DNA from: Nyssa sinensis
Lineage: Eukaryota; Streptophyta; Magnoliopsida; Cornales; Nyssaceae
Assembly (NCBI GenBank): GCA_008638375.1
Contig: CM018048.1
Location: 2,119,642-2,183,641 of the forward strand
DNA length: 64,000 bases
Reading direction: 5' to 3'
Both the position numbers and the translations under genes were made by a program. Under the pieces are notes generated by a model. That model had not been told where the DNA came from, searched no databases, and worked only from the letters and a program-made list of their open reading frames with translations. Positions 36,030 through 47,895 of the stretch are shown piece by piece (position 1 is the first letter of the stretch; each line of letters opens with the position of its first letter).

Positions 36030-37187
36030 CGAAGCAAGTGGATCTCTGTGCCCCAAAAACTCTCCGCAAAACTAGTGACTCCGGAAGGTTTATATTTCCA
36101 CGGCAACGACAACAGATAGGGGGGTGACGGCGGCAAAAGAGAGGCTTCAGCAGGCGACGAGAGGTGGTTGTGATGGTGGCGGAGGTGGTAGAGTCGGTTC
36201 CCGCTTTGTCAGGCCTGCTCTCCCTCGATTTTTGAGTTTTTAAGGAGAAAACGGATTGGTGGCCTGGTGGGGTATACTTACAGAAGTTACAACGTGTCAG
36301 TTATTTGACGGTTTGATTGAGGAAATTATAGATAGTGCAGCCGCTACACTAGATAATTTCCTTTTTCTTTTTCGTTTTATTGGCCTTGTACTTTGATACA
36401 ATAATACAAATTTAATATAACCGTCGGCCAGATGCGCCGAAATGACTATCCAATAGCCCTTCAGCACTTAACAGGCCCAGAGGCTTCTTTTTTTTGAAAT
36501 GACGTATCTATCCCTTAATGCTTATCTCCTTAAAATAAAAAATTGTTGGTATTTTTTTTTAAATAAAATAAAACTTTTAACATGAAACAGAGGACAAATT
36601 TGAGAAAAGGTAAGATTTTTGTAATTTGGAAACTCTTAAGAGGTTTTAATAATGATTTTAATATATAATTTCTATTTTGTTTTATTATTTTTGTCTTCTT
36701 ATATTTTCTCTCAAGAAATATTTTAAAAAAAATTAAAACCGATTCTGTAAAATACAGATGAATTTATTTTAAATTTTTTACTATTTGATAAAACTTTTTA
36801 ACAGTATATTGATTCACATTTGATTCTAAAAAATACTTAAAATCTGAATAAAATTAAATCAGAAAAGAGTTAGTTTTCTTAAAATCAGATAAATTAATAG
36901 AGGTAATTCTGACCTGATCTAATTTGAAAAATTTTCAAACAGCCCCTGCCCTGGTTATAATTTTGTTTATTTAGAACTTCTGCGTGTAAAATTTTATAAT
37001 ATTATTTCAACTTATTTTAGTTTTTTGTTATTTTAGCTTGTTTTAGTACCCCCTTTAAAATTGGTATTAGAGTGTATAATGAAAGATTTTAAAATTTAAA
37101 AAAAAAAATTAATTTCATAAGTTAACATCTCAGTTTATCAAATATATGTGTAGACTTATACTTAAAATATATTCTTAGATATTTGAA
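36030..37187. other. Intergenic region; no gene seen
   Basis: 36030-36260 is more GC-rich (GGTGG / GGCGG repeats) and belongs to the promoter side of the AAA gene. From 36360 to 37187 the sequence is AT-rich with no open frame or repeat structure I can name. Confidence 0.5.
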
Positions 37188-37526
37188 ATTTAACAAGGAA
37201 ACTGTCATTTACGAAGCGCAGTGTCTAACATGGTAACTGCCATTCTTTGATGATCAAATCTCTATTTTCACGACTCCAAATCCTAATCAACGTAGGAGAT
37301 CCACAGCCTATAAATAAAGACCAAAGGTGCGCATTTTATTTTATACTCATTCAATTACTTTCATTTACAGTCTTTCAATTCAGTTTATTGACTTTATCAT
37401 TGGAGCGGCTACCGCCGAAGCCAATCCGATGGCCTTTTGATGCTTTTCTTTGAGTTTTCAACAGGCGACAGAGATTAGAGCCCCTACCGACCAAAAAGCC
37501 CCTACCGACCAAAAAGTGCAGCATCA
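37188..37526 (+). repeat. Truncated LTR of the Tat-type gypsy family, inverted relative to the full element
   Basis: Read on the minus strand, this segment matches the LTRs at 40300-40901 and 57741-58362. It starts TGATGCTGCACTTTTTGGTC, then shows 'gtcaataaactgaattgaaa', 'tgattaggatttggag' and 'cagttaccatgttagaca'. It therefore lies in the opposite orientation to the 18-kb element. The far end (beyond about 37188) is missing or too diverged. An 18-bp unit 'gcccctaccgaccaaaaa' is duplicated at 37481-37516. No primer-binding site follows at 37527. Confidence 0.7.
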
Positions 37527-37949
37527 TGTTCTAAGTTTTAAACACCTTGAACACATCTCAATTAATAATTCTAACATAAAGAGCTTAGCAGCACTACGAA
37601 ACTCATTAATAGATAAGGTTTAGTATAACATAGTTATTAATCAGAACATATAAAATATTTACACAGTATAGAAAGAAAACAAAATATTCTCAATAGACAA
37701 CTAATAGAATTAGACAACCAAATCCATGAGAATTTTGCAGAAACAATTCAAAACTTGATGGAAAGTTCTAAGAGATATATTCAGAAAATACTTTAGAAAA
37801 ATTTTTAAGAAGTCTATTAAAAGAATTGCTTAGCAAAATTCAGAAGTTAATAATAATATAGAAAATCTTAACAATCAAATTGATAAAGTCTTTTAAACAT
37901 TTTATTCAAACTTTGTTATCTTTGTTATCTTTCAGCAAAACTTAGCTAA

Positions 37950-38022
37950 TGTTAAATTATCAACTCATCTAAAAACTTAAGCTATTAGAGAGAGTGTAAC
38001 TTTATTATTATATTCTCTAACA
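37950..38022 (-). repeat. TRIM LTR (3' end in element orientation)
   Basis: 73 bp; shares 'ttattattatattctctaac' with 38125-38197. The polypurine tract abuts it at 38023-38035. Confidence 0.93.
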
Positions 38023-38124
38023 CGCCCCCTCACGTGTGACCATTTTGAGCCTACACGTGTCAATTCAAATTTTCAGGGTGACAGTAAAGTTTGAACTTAA
38101 GACCTTTTGCCTGCTCTGATACCA

Positions 38125-38197
38125 TGTTAAATCACCAATTCATCTAAAAGCTTAAACTGTTAAAGAGAGTGTAACTGCATTATTATATTCTCTAACC
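38125..38197 (-). repeat. TRIM LTR (5' end in element orientation)
   Basis: 73 bp, same length as its partner. The tRNA-Met-type primer-binding site abuts it at 38110-38124. Confidence 0.93.
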
Positions 38198-38965
38198 GCT
38201 AACACCTTTGGTAAATTAGAAGATAACAGAAGAATAGATAATGAACTTTTAATACTCCAGAAAGTAACAATTAACGAAATTTTTTACTATAATTAGAATG
38301 CTTTTAAAGATCTAGGCAAACGTTTAGAAGATCTTAAGATTGATTCAAAAGAATGCGGCAAGACTTGTAGAAAAATCTACGAAATAATAGATAACAACTA
38401 TCAACTATATTCAGGTATCAGCAATGCCTTAACAGGATTAGTTAGAGAACACAAGAAGATTAAAGAACAACTTAAATCTCAAAATTAGAAAACAGAGACT
38501 AGAATTAGAAATTTAGAAAGATCAGTTAAGTTAATGACAGATTAGGTGGATAGCCTTTAAAGTAAAACATCCAGTGATGCTAATAAACTATATGAAAGAT
38601 TATCAAAACAGAATAAAAATGAATCTAATAAAATTCAAACTCAACTTAAATCTTTAAATAAACCTAATGATTACTCAAAAGAACTTTGTAATATACAGAA
38701 AGGAGTAAAATATATACAAGCAGATAAATGACTTGTAAATTTCAGAAAAGAAACTGTGAAAATAGAACTAGAAGATCTAGTTAGTCTATCTAGAATTAAT
38801 TCAAGAATTAGAAATAATGGTCTAGACAAGACCTCTAACTTCAAAACAATACAAGAACTTTTTAGCCAGCATGAAGCTCATATGCTAAGAACTGTCAGAA
38901 ATTTAGCAATGAACTTAAGAATTAAGTTCAATGAATGCAAAATTACTCATTCATTAAATTAGAAA

Positions 38966-39700
38966 ATTTTCAACGAATTTGAATGGCAGGCCGTTCAAAG
39001 TTATTGTGGAGATGGAGAGCTTCCTCCAATTAGATATGCAGATTTGTTTATACATAGTCATAGGCCTAAAACCCAAACTTATGATATGACTAGTTATAGC
39101 CAGAACCAAGCTCTCTATAAAACTTTAGAGAATATCTGGTATTTTCCCTAGATTGGTGAAAAGAAAAAAGTATAAGAGAAATTATCCATATGTGACATTT
39201 GGTCTTTTCCAAGCCAAAATTCAAAGGTTACATAAACCCCAATCAGAAGTATTACTCGTTAATTGTCTTATAGATGAATGATGGCCTACATTTGAGAAGA
39301 GTTTGCTAGGCTTAACCCACCTTCAGTTTGCAAATAACTTGGGATACTTTAATGTCACCCCAATCTGCACAATGACTATAGAAGTAGCTTCCAGAATTAA
39401 GCTCGTAGTTATAGCAAAGGGCTATGAAGGACTCGAGTGTAAAGAAGATACAATTAACCTTGAATATTAGACCTATGTGATGTTTCACCAAAAAGCTCAT
39501 GAAACAATGGTATCAGGATTCTAGAAAGGAAATATCAATGAACTGATCTTAGTTAGAACCAATCAGAGAGCCCATAATCATACCTATAGTGTGAAAAACA
39601 CAACAAATGTAATTAAAAGTGTCACAAAATTTTGGGATATTCCATCCCTAATACCACAACAACCAGTAGGCTTTTAGGGAAGGCCTTGCCTACTTTTTAA
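38966..39700 (+). pseudogene. Pararetroviral movement-protein-like region
   Basis: Pieces readable on the plus strand include 'FNEFEWQAVQSYCGDGELPP' (about 38970-39030), 'YVTFGLFQAKIQRLH' (about 39190), 'FEKSLLGLTHLQFANNLGYF' (about 39290-39350) and 'TKFWDIPSLIPQQPVGF' (about 39630). Composition and order resemble the 30K-superfamily movement proteins that caulimovirids use to pass plasmodesmata. Stops occur inside, so it is not functional. The resemblance is from memory and moderate. Confidence 0.45.
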
Positions 39701-39999
39701 ATCATGTCGAATTAGAAGTGGCAGTTAAGCATAATGAGTATATACCACACTCAGATTTAGCCAGTACTAGTGGTTCTCATCAAAGACATAACTCAGATGA
39801 AATCCCTAGAAGGAAAATCAAAAATTAAAATCTTAAAAAGAACCAATCCTTATATAAGAAGAAACCTACCAAAAGAATCTCAATCTTAGATTTAATATGA
39901 TCAGGATAGATCTCTTAGAACATCTCAGAAAAGCTAATAATATTTCAAAATTAGCAAACGAATTAGGTATAAAAACTCATATATCTAGAAATACCAAGA

Positions 40000-40299
40000 C
40001 TTGTACTCAGGTTGAACTCATATTAAAACAGAAAGTTAATATGGCAGGAACAAACTTGAAATCAGAATTTTAAATAAATCCAGAAAAATCAAAGATTAGT
40101 ATACCAGTATACAAACATATAGCAACTAGAGAATTTACCTTTACAAAAGGTTTTCCAACTACAAGCCCTAAATTATGGGAAAGGGGCAAATGGCACAAAT
40201 ATATATATAAAAAAAAGGAACCAATCTTATACAGAGATGGGAAAAAGACAAAGAAATTTGTGTCATAATCCCAGTAGATCCAAATAGAATTATAAATGG
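40000..40299 (+). pseudogene. Pararetroviral protease/RT entry region, cut by the gypsy insertion
   Basis: Plus-strand pieces (for example 'YKHIATREFTFTKGFPTTSP' near 40115-40165) lead up to the insertion point at 40299. The continuation resumes at 58363 on the far side of the 18-kb element. Protease versus linker identity could not be decided; no clear aspartic-protease DTG/DSG motif was found. Confidence 0.4.
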
Positions 40300-40901
40300 T
40301 GATGCTGCACTTTTTGGTCCACGTATGCTCCAAGCTCGGCTCCTTGAGGAACACTCAAAAAGGAAGATCAGAGGACCACCGGGTTGGCTCTGGCGGTAGT
40401 CGCTCTGATGCTTAAGTCAATAAACTGAATTGAAAGACTATAATGAAAGCCAAATAATGAGCATGAAAATAGAGCGTACCTTTAGGGTTTAATTTATAGG
40501 TTGTGGCTTTCCTAAGTTGATTAGGATTTGGAGCCATGAAAGTAGGGATTCGATTATTGGAGATAGCAGTTACCTTGTTGGACATAGTATCACAATAGAG
40601 ATAAACATGTGTGGCCGTTTCCTTGTAAAAGACTGTTTCCTTATTCTCTGCTCGATAGATGTTAAAGCGGTCATGAGCCTTGGAATGTTACTCCAGAATT
40701 CTGTGTTCAATCCCGTGAGCTCTTCTTGAATGTGGATCTGCTCTGGAGGAATGTGCTCAGCCCTTTCAGACCTGTAGGTCTGACCTGAATGGTCGAGTGC
40801 GAGCTGAACTGGCCGAGCTTGGACGAAACTGGCCGAACATAGGCTGAACTGTAGATGCACATGTCAAGTGATGATTGGTCTTGCCATTTTGTGGTATATC
40901 A
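40300..40901 (-). repeat. Tat-type element 3' LTR
   Basis: 602 bp, 'tgatgctgcac' to 'ggtatatca' on the plus strand. About 90% or more similar by eye to 57741-58362, apart from a 20-bp difference in the 'gctgaactggccgagc' repeat area near 58250. Confidence 0.95.
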
Positions 40902-40922
40902 GTTACTCCCCCCCAAGTCCTA
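40902..40922 (-). other. Polypurine tract
   Basis: Directly inside the 3' LTR the minus strand reads 'ggacttgggggggagtaac', a purine-rich primer site for second-strand synthesis. Confidence 0.7.
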
Positions 40923-41429
40923 GTTCGATGTCAACGAGCAACTAGGGCTAGGTGATTTTGGAAAGTCATGCGCCCTGTCTGTTCGTTTTCTAAGGTGACT
41001 GTTGGTGCGTTATTTATTGCGCAGCCGATGGTTGGGTTTTTCGAAGCCATCATTGTACTTAACCATCATGGCGGTTCGGCTTGGTGGGCCCACACTTTTG
41101 TACATATATAAATAAGGGAAGAGGTTTGAAATGACTCTTTCCTCGCCATTTTCACTGTACCAGAAGAATTTTCTGCCATTGTTGGGTTTGTGCGACCTTG
41201 GAGTTTGAAGAGTTCCGGTTGTCTGAGGCTCTGGTTTAGAACATGTTCGACCAATCTTCCCTTTCGTTTCATTCTTTCTTTTTTAATTTGAGAATTCTGT
41301 CCTCCCTGTTTTCTTTTTAAGCAATGTCTACTTCATTCTACATCTTCTGGTGCTAGTGAAGGCGTAGGGAACCCCTTAAAGACGGCTATGCCGTCTCATG
41401 TAAAAAATGTAGGTAGTCTTACCACCGAG

Positions 41430-43245
41430 GTCATTGGGGATAGGTCTGTTGGGTCCCCTACAGTCCTGAGGTTCGGATAGTTGATGCCTTTATAAAATCC
41501 CGAGATAGGGCTGGGGAAGCCTCTGGTAGGCCTTCCCAGAGAGAAGAGGGCAAGAGTGCTGTTACCCAGAGCTTATTAGATGAGTGGAGGGTGAAGTACA
41601 ATTTTCCCCCAAATGTTACATGTAGGGTACCGGGCCCACTGGATCGTCCTTACAATGTCGAAAATGGGGAGATCTGTGTTTATCTCGCCTGGTTTGAGAT
41701 GGGTTTAAGGCTTCCATTGCCTGATTTAGTTAGACAGTTCTTCTGTTGGTTCAAACTTTGTCCTGCCGACCTTAACCTTAATAGTTGGCGGCACCTCTTA
41801 GGGTTTATAGTGTTAGGGCACCAGAATAGTGTAGATGTATCTGTAGATCTAATCCGTAGTAACATGGATCTGAAGTATATGAAGTCGGAGGGCCTTTTTT
41901 ATATGTCATTCGAGAAGGGGTTCAGAGCTCTGTCCTCTGTACCTTCTTCTAATAAAACATGGAAGAAGTGGTACTTTTTTATTAGAGGAGGATGGGAGCG
42001 TGAAGACTTCCAAGATCATATCTCGACATTCCCTTGTATCACGGGTTATAAGGGTGAGGCTTATTTTCCTTAGGCTGCTTCAGCTTTGCTCTGTCTTCCG
42101 AGCTGATGAATTGAAATGTTATTTCCTGTTTACATGCAGACAGAAGTGCTTGAAGAAGGTTTGAATTTACCACCGAACTCCAAGATCAGTATCGTCAGCT
42201 TCTTACGACTCTCGACCGAGCTCATACCATCATTATCACTCCGGAGAATCTGATGGCCGCCAATACTCGTACTGCCGAGGTTAGAAGAAGGCTAACATCA
42301 AGGTGGTCAGAGCCAGAGTCACAATTAGTAGGGGAGGCTTCTTCCTAACTTGAGCTCGAGCCTCCCCTGTAGGTAAAAAGGAGGAGATTGATCTCTGGCT
42401 CTCCAGAACCTACTCCACCAGAAGGTGAGAAGGAGGCCAAAACCGCTGTCCCGATCTCGGTAGTTCCTCCTACCCCTTCCATTCCAAGCAAGCGAGCTGG
42501 GAAGGGGAAGGCGTCTGCCACTCCCTCCCGACCATCTGATGAGCCGGACTACCAGATCGCTAAGAAGGCCTTTGACCAAATCTAGTCCAAGGGCCCTCAT
42601 CGGTATAAGGGGGAGAACCTTGAAAAACTGATGATTGAGATGATGAATCTCCACATAAAGGTAACTTCTGAAGTCTCCTCTTGTCTTTCTTTTGTTTGTT
42701 CGTGCATTTAGCTTAACTTGTTTGCTTTGTATTGTGCAGAGTATGCATAGTTTGGCCGTTTTGATGGTGACTCCTCTGAATTTTGAGGATGCTGAAAAGC
42801 TGAAGGCCAAGCTGGATGAAGTCAGGTTGGAGCTTGGAATAGCTCAGTCCAAGGCTCATGCTGCCGAGGAGAGTTTGAAGGAGGCTAACAACAACCTGGC
42901 CATTCTAGAATTCGAGAGGGATCTTTATGCTTGAGAGGCTGAAGGGCTTCGGAGGGAGATACTTGACCTTCGAAGCTCCTTCGATCAGAAGCTCCAAGAG
43001 GCAGTCGACCATGCTAGGACTGAGACCGAGACGGAAATGAGGGAGGAAGTTGATAAGATGGGTGACGAGCTGATTCAATTCGGCTTTGAGAACTTCTGAT
43101 CTAGATTTCTCCTCAGGTTTCCTGACTTTGATGTATCGTCAATTGTTGCTCCTAGAGCCGCTTCTCCTACTGTTGCCCCGAGTAAAGAGGCCATGGCCAC
43201 CGACCTTCCTCCAGCAGAGGACCCTGGCCCTTTTGATAAGGCTTA
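41430..43245 (+). pseudogene. Antisense spliced gene of the Tat-type element (Transposase_28-like)
   Basis: This gene runs opposite to gag-pol, between integrase and the 3' LTR. An open stretch from about 41440 to 42073 encodes 'DEWRVKYNFPPNV', 'VYLAWFEMGLRLPLPDLVRQ', 'CPADLNLNSWRHLLGFIVL', 'EGLFYMSFEKGFRALSS' and 'TWKKWYFFIRGGWE'. This pattern matches the plant 'putative gypsy type transposon' family (Pfam Transposase_28, from memory). Further exons are suggested by GT-AG signals (GTGAGG near 42054 to TGCAG at 42139; AAG-GTAACT near 42660 to GTGCAG near 42740). The last part is a coiled coil ('EDAEKLKAKLDEVRLELG', 'AAEESLKEANNNLAILEFER'). It ends near 43245. Exon joins are not all in phase, so it is probably decayed. 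Function unknown. Confidence 0.7.
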
Positions 43246-43860
43246 AGGCTTTATCAATTTCACTCCCTCTTTTGTTTGGCATACTTTAATGTACTAAGCC
43301 GTATTTATCAATAAAACTGTCTTTTCTTTAGATCTTTTCAGTGTCCTTGCTTTTTAGTACTTGTGAATTTTGTTGTGATTGCCAAGTAAATTCTACTCTG
43401 TTCTAAAGCTATTGATGCTCTGTGGTATATATGGGCTTCAACCCTAGAAGTAAGTGAACCTGTTCAAGAGCTGACTGTAATTCTTTTTGATCGGTCACGA
43501 ATGGTGGGCTGACTTCCGAGCTTCATGACTTGAAACCAATTGTAATAATTGAAAGTGGAAAGCAACTAAGACTAACTCTTGAAATTGGAGGGGTTTGAAT
43601 TTTGAACTTTGTTCTGAGTAACCTGTTCGGCAGTCATTATACGAACTAACCACTCAAAGCTACACCTGAGCTTGACTGTCTGAACAAAAAGACTTGTAAT
43701 AAAATGGAGAAAGATCCTTAACAGTCAGTACCCTTTTCCAGAACTCATTGATAAGAAGTTGAGTAATTAGAATCACAACCGTTGGTTTGAATGAATATTC
43801 TCGGTCATGTAGCTGAGCAGCTGGGTTGATTCCTTCTCCTTTGTTCTGAGAAATAACCAT

Positions 43861-44040
43861 GTAACTTTAGCGAGATGGGCCAAACATGAAGGTCGGTACA
43901 TTGAGATGGTTCAGATATGTGGTTTGTATATTGAGAGGGACCAAACTTGAGGTATGTACATTTGAATGGACCATACATAAGGTCTGTACATTTAGATGGA
44001 CCAGACTCAAGGTCTGTACATTAAGATGGACCAGACACGA
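43861..44040. repeat. 30-bp minisatellite, left block (6 units)
   Basis: Six head-to-tail units of exactly 30 bp on the pattern 'ggtctgtacatttagatgga' plus 'ccagactcaa', most alike at the right. The array continues after the solo LTR at 47896. It lies in the 3' untranslated part of the Tat-type element, downstream of integrase. Confidence 0.93.
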
Positions 44041-47000
44041 TGTAACACCCCGACCCGATTAAATAATAATTAAGTCACTGATTTTTAATTAGTGACCTTA
44101 AGAGGAATAATTAAGAAATTTAAACAGGAAATAAATGACGACTTCAAAATAATTCCGAAACCTTAAAATAATGAAGTCAACTCCGAGAAAAGAATTCCAA
44201 AGTTTAGATTTCGATTTCATGAAGAAGCAAATAGTAAATTCAAATACATGAAGAAAATACAATAAGAGAATATTGACAAAAAGTTAAAAAAATAAATCAA
44301 AGTGCCAAACAAGGCACAAAGGAGAAAATAGCAAAAATAAGCCCAAATTGAGGCCAATGGGTTTTGAACCCTTGACCTAAGGTAGACAAAACACTTAAGC
44401 CCAAAAATATACCACTTGGGCTGCCCACTTGATTGTGTCTTAAATTACAACATATATGTATATATACACATAGTATTTTCCCTCCACCTCCCAAATTGGT
44501 CAATGGCATTTCATGCACCAAAAGAAATATTTTTAAAAAACAAAACAATTATTATGAGTGATATACATATCTGTGTGGTGTGTGAAGTGAAGGAAATCAG
44601 ACTTGATAGTGATTGTATGTTCAGCCTTATAGAGAGAGAAAGTTAGAAAGAGAAAGTGAGTTAGAGAGAGGGAGAGGGTGGAAGAAGAAGAAAGAAGGAG
44701 GAGAAGAAAGAGAGCTCCTTGCATGGCTGCCTGAACTAAAAGAGACCCCAAATCCAAACCGATTTGAGCTTAGAAGAAGGAAAAGAGCACTGTTGAGGTA
44801 TAAACCCCAAAACTGGAAAAAAATCTTTGTTTAGATTTTGGATCTGTTTTGATATTTTTGAGCCTCATTAGTTGCATGCATGATGTTTAGGATGAGAAAT
44901 CTTCATTAGTTCATGAAAAGTAGCCTCGAAACAGCCCCCAAAACCACCAAACAGTGAGAAATCGCCATTGATGAGCTTGATAAGTAGGTCTGATTCGACT
45001 AGGGCTAGACCTCGATTGAGGGATAGGGATCAAAACTAGAAATGATAAGGATCATAATGCAACAAAAACCAAAGGAAATGGCCCTAAGACCCGAGAGAAC
45101 CGTCAAGTTGCAGGTCACGGGTCTGATTTGGGATATCTCAAACCGAACCCCAATCTCAGTTTTATGAACGGAATATTAATCCCCATGATTATACGATTAC
45201 AACCGAACAAGAACCATAAAAAATGATGGAGAAACAAGCTCAAACTGAGCCTGTTACAAACCATGAGGATAGTGAGGAAATTCAACGTTTTGATCCATTT
45301 CGATCCATAAAATGAATGCTAAAACGATTCTTAGACTTCCAGAAATCATTTGGGATGGAAAGCAGTAGAAATCCGTGGCCAAAATATCACGAACTTGAAA
45401 AGAAAATAAAACAGGAAATTAGGGCAACACGGGGGAAGAAAGAGGAAGAAGATGAACAGTGAGGGTCGGGTCGAGCCCCGACCCGACCGAGAAACGGTTA
45501 ACCCCTTTAAAACAAAACTACACCATTTTGACATAAGTAAATTTTAAATTTAATCTCTAGGGCTGACGTCAGCATTGTTCCTTGAACCGGTTAAAATCGG
45601 ATTGGTTCAGTCCGGTTCACTTAAGGGCCAACTGAACCCTTTGGTTCAGTTCAATACTTTTGGGAATTTGCAATTTGATCCCAACAGTTCTGGGGAATTC
45701 CATTCTGGCCCAGTTTCTGAATATTTGGTTCATTTAGGTCCCTGAAAATTTAATAATTAATAAAATAAATTATTTCATTAATCAAGTAAAATTATCAATT
45801 TACCCCTAGGTCAAAAATAGATCAAACGAAGTTCGATTAAAGTAAATGAATAGTACATTTTTACTATTTCGAGCATTTCGGACTCAATGGTAGAGTCCGA
45901 TTTGAGAAATTGAGTCCCGAAAAATACAGACACCGTAAGAGGTAAATGACTGTACTGCCCCTAATGATACCTGGGGCCAATTGAATATAAAAGGTAGTCT
46001 ACCTTGACTATTTTGGGTAGTCCGGACTCAACGGTAGAGTCCATTTTGGCAAACGGAGTACCGAAAAATATGACACGTAGAAACATAAAATCACAAAAAT
46101 GCCCTAGGCTTAAAATAACTACAGATACGCAAATTCAGATCTAGAAAAACCTAAACCAATTATCTATGACATCTTGAACCTAACGATGACATCCTTGTGA
46201 GGAAAATAAGACCCGGAAACAAACTGAAAGATGGCCGACGCGTCCCTAAGACTTAATGAAGCTATAGGGAGAGGGTAATTGGAATAGAGATGGCTCTAAA
46301 TTGACAGTTAAATTATGTGAAACTTTGAACAAGAAAGTAATAAGGTTTTGAATTGTGATTATAGGGACCCTCGTTAAGGAAAGATCTTTGAAAATTGCTT
46401 TTGGGACTTCAGGTGAGTATTTTCATACCATGTTGAGGTGGGTTTTTATTATAAATATAAATATCGAACTCTTGTATAATTTGAAAATGGATCCTTCTGT
46501 TTGAAATCGATTTGAATGACTTATTGACATTGCCATTTCCTGATAGTTTGTAAAATGCTCATGATACTATAACAGTTCTTCTCACTAATCTTCGAACCGT
46601 TTTGATTAAAGGCTAAATATGATACTCTTAATTAAATAATTGAGATTGTCGTTGATGTTATTGATTTTAGAAATGATTTTGATGCTTTGAATAATAGAAT
46701 CTTCTATGATCTGTCATTATCGAATAGATTGTGACTTTATTGAACCCTAACCACGGGGTATACGAGTGGTACTATTGAATTTGATCTCAGTCAGCGAGGT
46801 TCTAATTTGCTGACATTTGAACCCTAACCACGGGGTATATTGGTGGTATTTTTGAATGTGATCTCAATCAGCGAGGTGCTAATTTGCTGGCCATAGAAGA
46901 GTAATTTTTGATGATTTGAACTTATATGAATATTGAATGTGAACTACGATTGAACTTTGAATCACCGAATTGAGAACTATTAAACTATGATTTTGATTAT

Positions 47001-47890
47001 CAGACTATGAAATTTGTTATCGAACTATGTTACCAAACCATGAGGTTGATTTTGAACCATGACTATTGAATTTGAAAACGACTTTGAACCGTAACTATGA
47101 TAGAGTTACAACACTAAACTATGATATTGATTTGATTATGACTATTGATATTGAAAACGACTTTGAACCATAACTACGATTGAGTTACAATATTATACTA
47201 CGATGTTGATTTGACTGTGACTATTGATATTGAAAACGACTTCGAACCCTGATTGAATTACAATACAAATCATCGTTACCAACTATGTTCTTGGATCATT
47301 ATTTTGACTGTGTTATGTTATCGAGTTTGATTTACGACTGTGATTGAATTGAGATTTATTGAAAATGACTTTGATACTAATTTCTGATCTATTGTACTTG
47401 ATATGACGTATTTTAATTTCATATGAGTATATACATTTCAGACTGTACTACATAGTAGTTTTGAAACCCTTGGCATGTTATGGAAGTACTCATTGGGCTT
47501 GTTGAAGCTCACCCCATTCTATTAACATCTTTCAGGTAAGGACTAGACAACTTGCTTTCAGGTGCTGCAGGATAAGTGCTTAAGTGATGAAGCAAGTTCT
47601 TTTTGATGAGTCCTTAACCGAAGATAGATTAGATATTTTTGGGATCTTATATATTAAGTTATGTAATATTATGCTACTCTTGACTTGGAGACTATGATCT
47701 TTGATGATGGTATTTGAATTAACTAATGAAGTGATGTAACTTATTTTATGGATGATAAGAAAGAAAAAAAAAAAAAAAATTTATTCCGCTGCGTAAATGA
47801 TATTTAGAAAAATATTGTGATTATTGAAATAGGCCTCGGTGGCCGATCACGAACCCCTAATCCACATAAGCCGGGTTTCGGGTCGTGACA
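44041..47890 (+). mobile_element. Solo LTR (3850 bp), family S, copy 1
   Basis: Starts TGTAACACCCCGACCCG and ends CGGGTCGTGACA, flanked by perfect cacga duplications (44036-44040 and 47891-47895). No gag or pol is found inside. It shares its ends and internal stretches ('cggactcaatggtagagtcc', 'ggagtcccaaaaaa'-type) with 53150-57162. Length, ends and the 5-bp duplication point to a solo LTR of a long-LTR gypsy family; the lineage is uncertain. Low-complexity GA-rich sequence at 44630-44730 and repeated GAAC/TATGA-rich units at 46930-47260 lie inside. Orientation is by shared motif order with copy 2. Confidence 0.85.
46740..46895. repeat. Two-copy direct repeat of about 80 bp in solo LTR copy 1
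   Basis: 'gaaccctaaccacggggtat' recurs about 78 bp apart, followed each time by 'gtggta', 'gatctca.tcagcgaggt' and 'ctaatttgctg'. It is a local duplication in a non-coding LTR. Confidence 0.85.
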
Positions 47891-47895
47891 CACGA

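Larger units (their letters stand above)
37950..38197 (-). mobile_element. TRIM (248-bp miniature LTR retrotransposon)
   Basis: Two 73-bp terminal repeats, 37950-38022 and 38125-38197, enclose a 102-bp interior. They are flanked by perfect gctaa duplications (37945-37949 and 38198-38202). On the minus strand the interior starts TGGTATCAGAGCAGG, the classic primer-binding site complementary to initiator tRNA-Met, directly after the LTR end AACA. It ends in a polypurine tract (cacgtgaggggg). No coding capacity, as usual for TRIMs. Confidence 0.95.
37527..38965 (+). pseudogene. Pararetroviral coiled-coil-rich region (interrupted by a TRIM)
   Basis: Short plus-strand open pieces are rich in Asn, Lys, Glu, Ile and Leu with heptad-like spacing, for example 'TRIRNLERSVKLMTD' near 38495-38540. 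An open stretch lies at 38756-38962 ('LEDLVSLSRINSRIRNNGLD', then 'LFSQHEAHMLRTVRNLAMNL'). Many stops separate them. Role unknown; coiled-coil proteins occur near the 5' end of several caulimovirid genomes. The call depends on the neighbouring RT. Confidence 0.5.

Noticed and set aside
38023..38124. 5S rRNA-like insert in the TRIM (Cassandra type)
   Set aside because: The 73-bp LTRs and 102-bp interior contain no recognisable 5S A/C boxes and are too short.
42325..42810. 161-codon minus-strand frame in the gypsy element
   Set aside because: It is the complement of the antisense gene's exons and an intron; no resemblance to gag-pol and wrong position for it.
43861..44040. Regular short repeats resembling a CRISPR array
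   Set aside because: Units are contiguous 30-bp repeats without distinct spacers, in a plant retroelement; it is a minisatellite.
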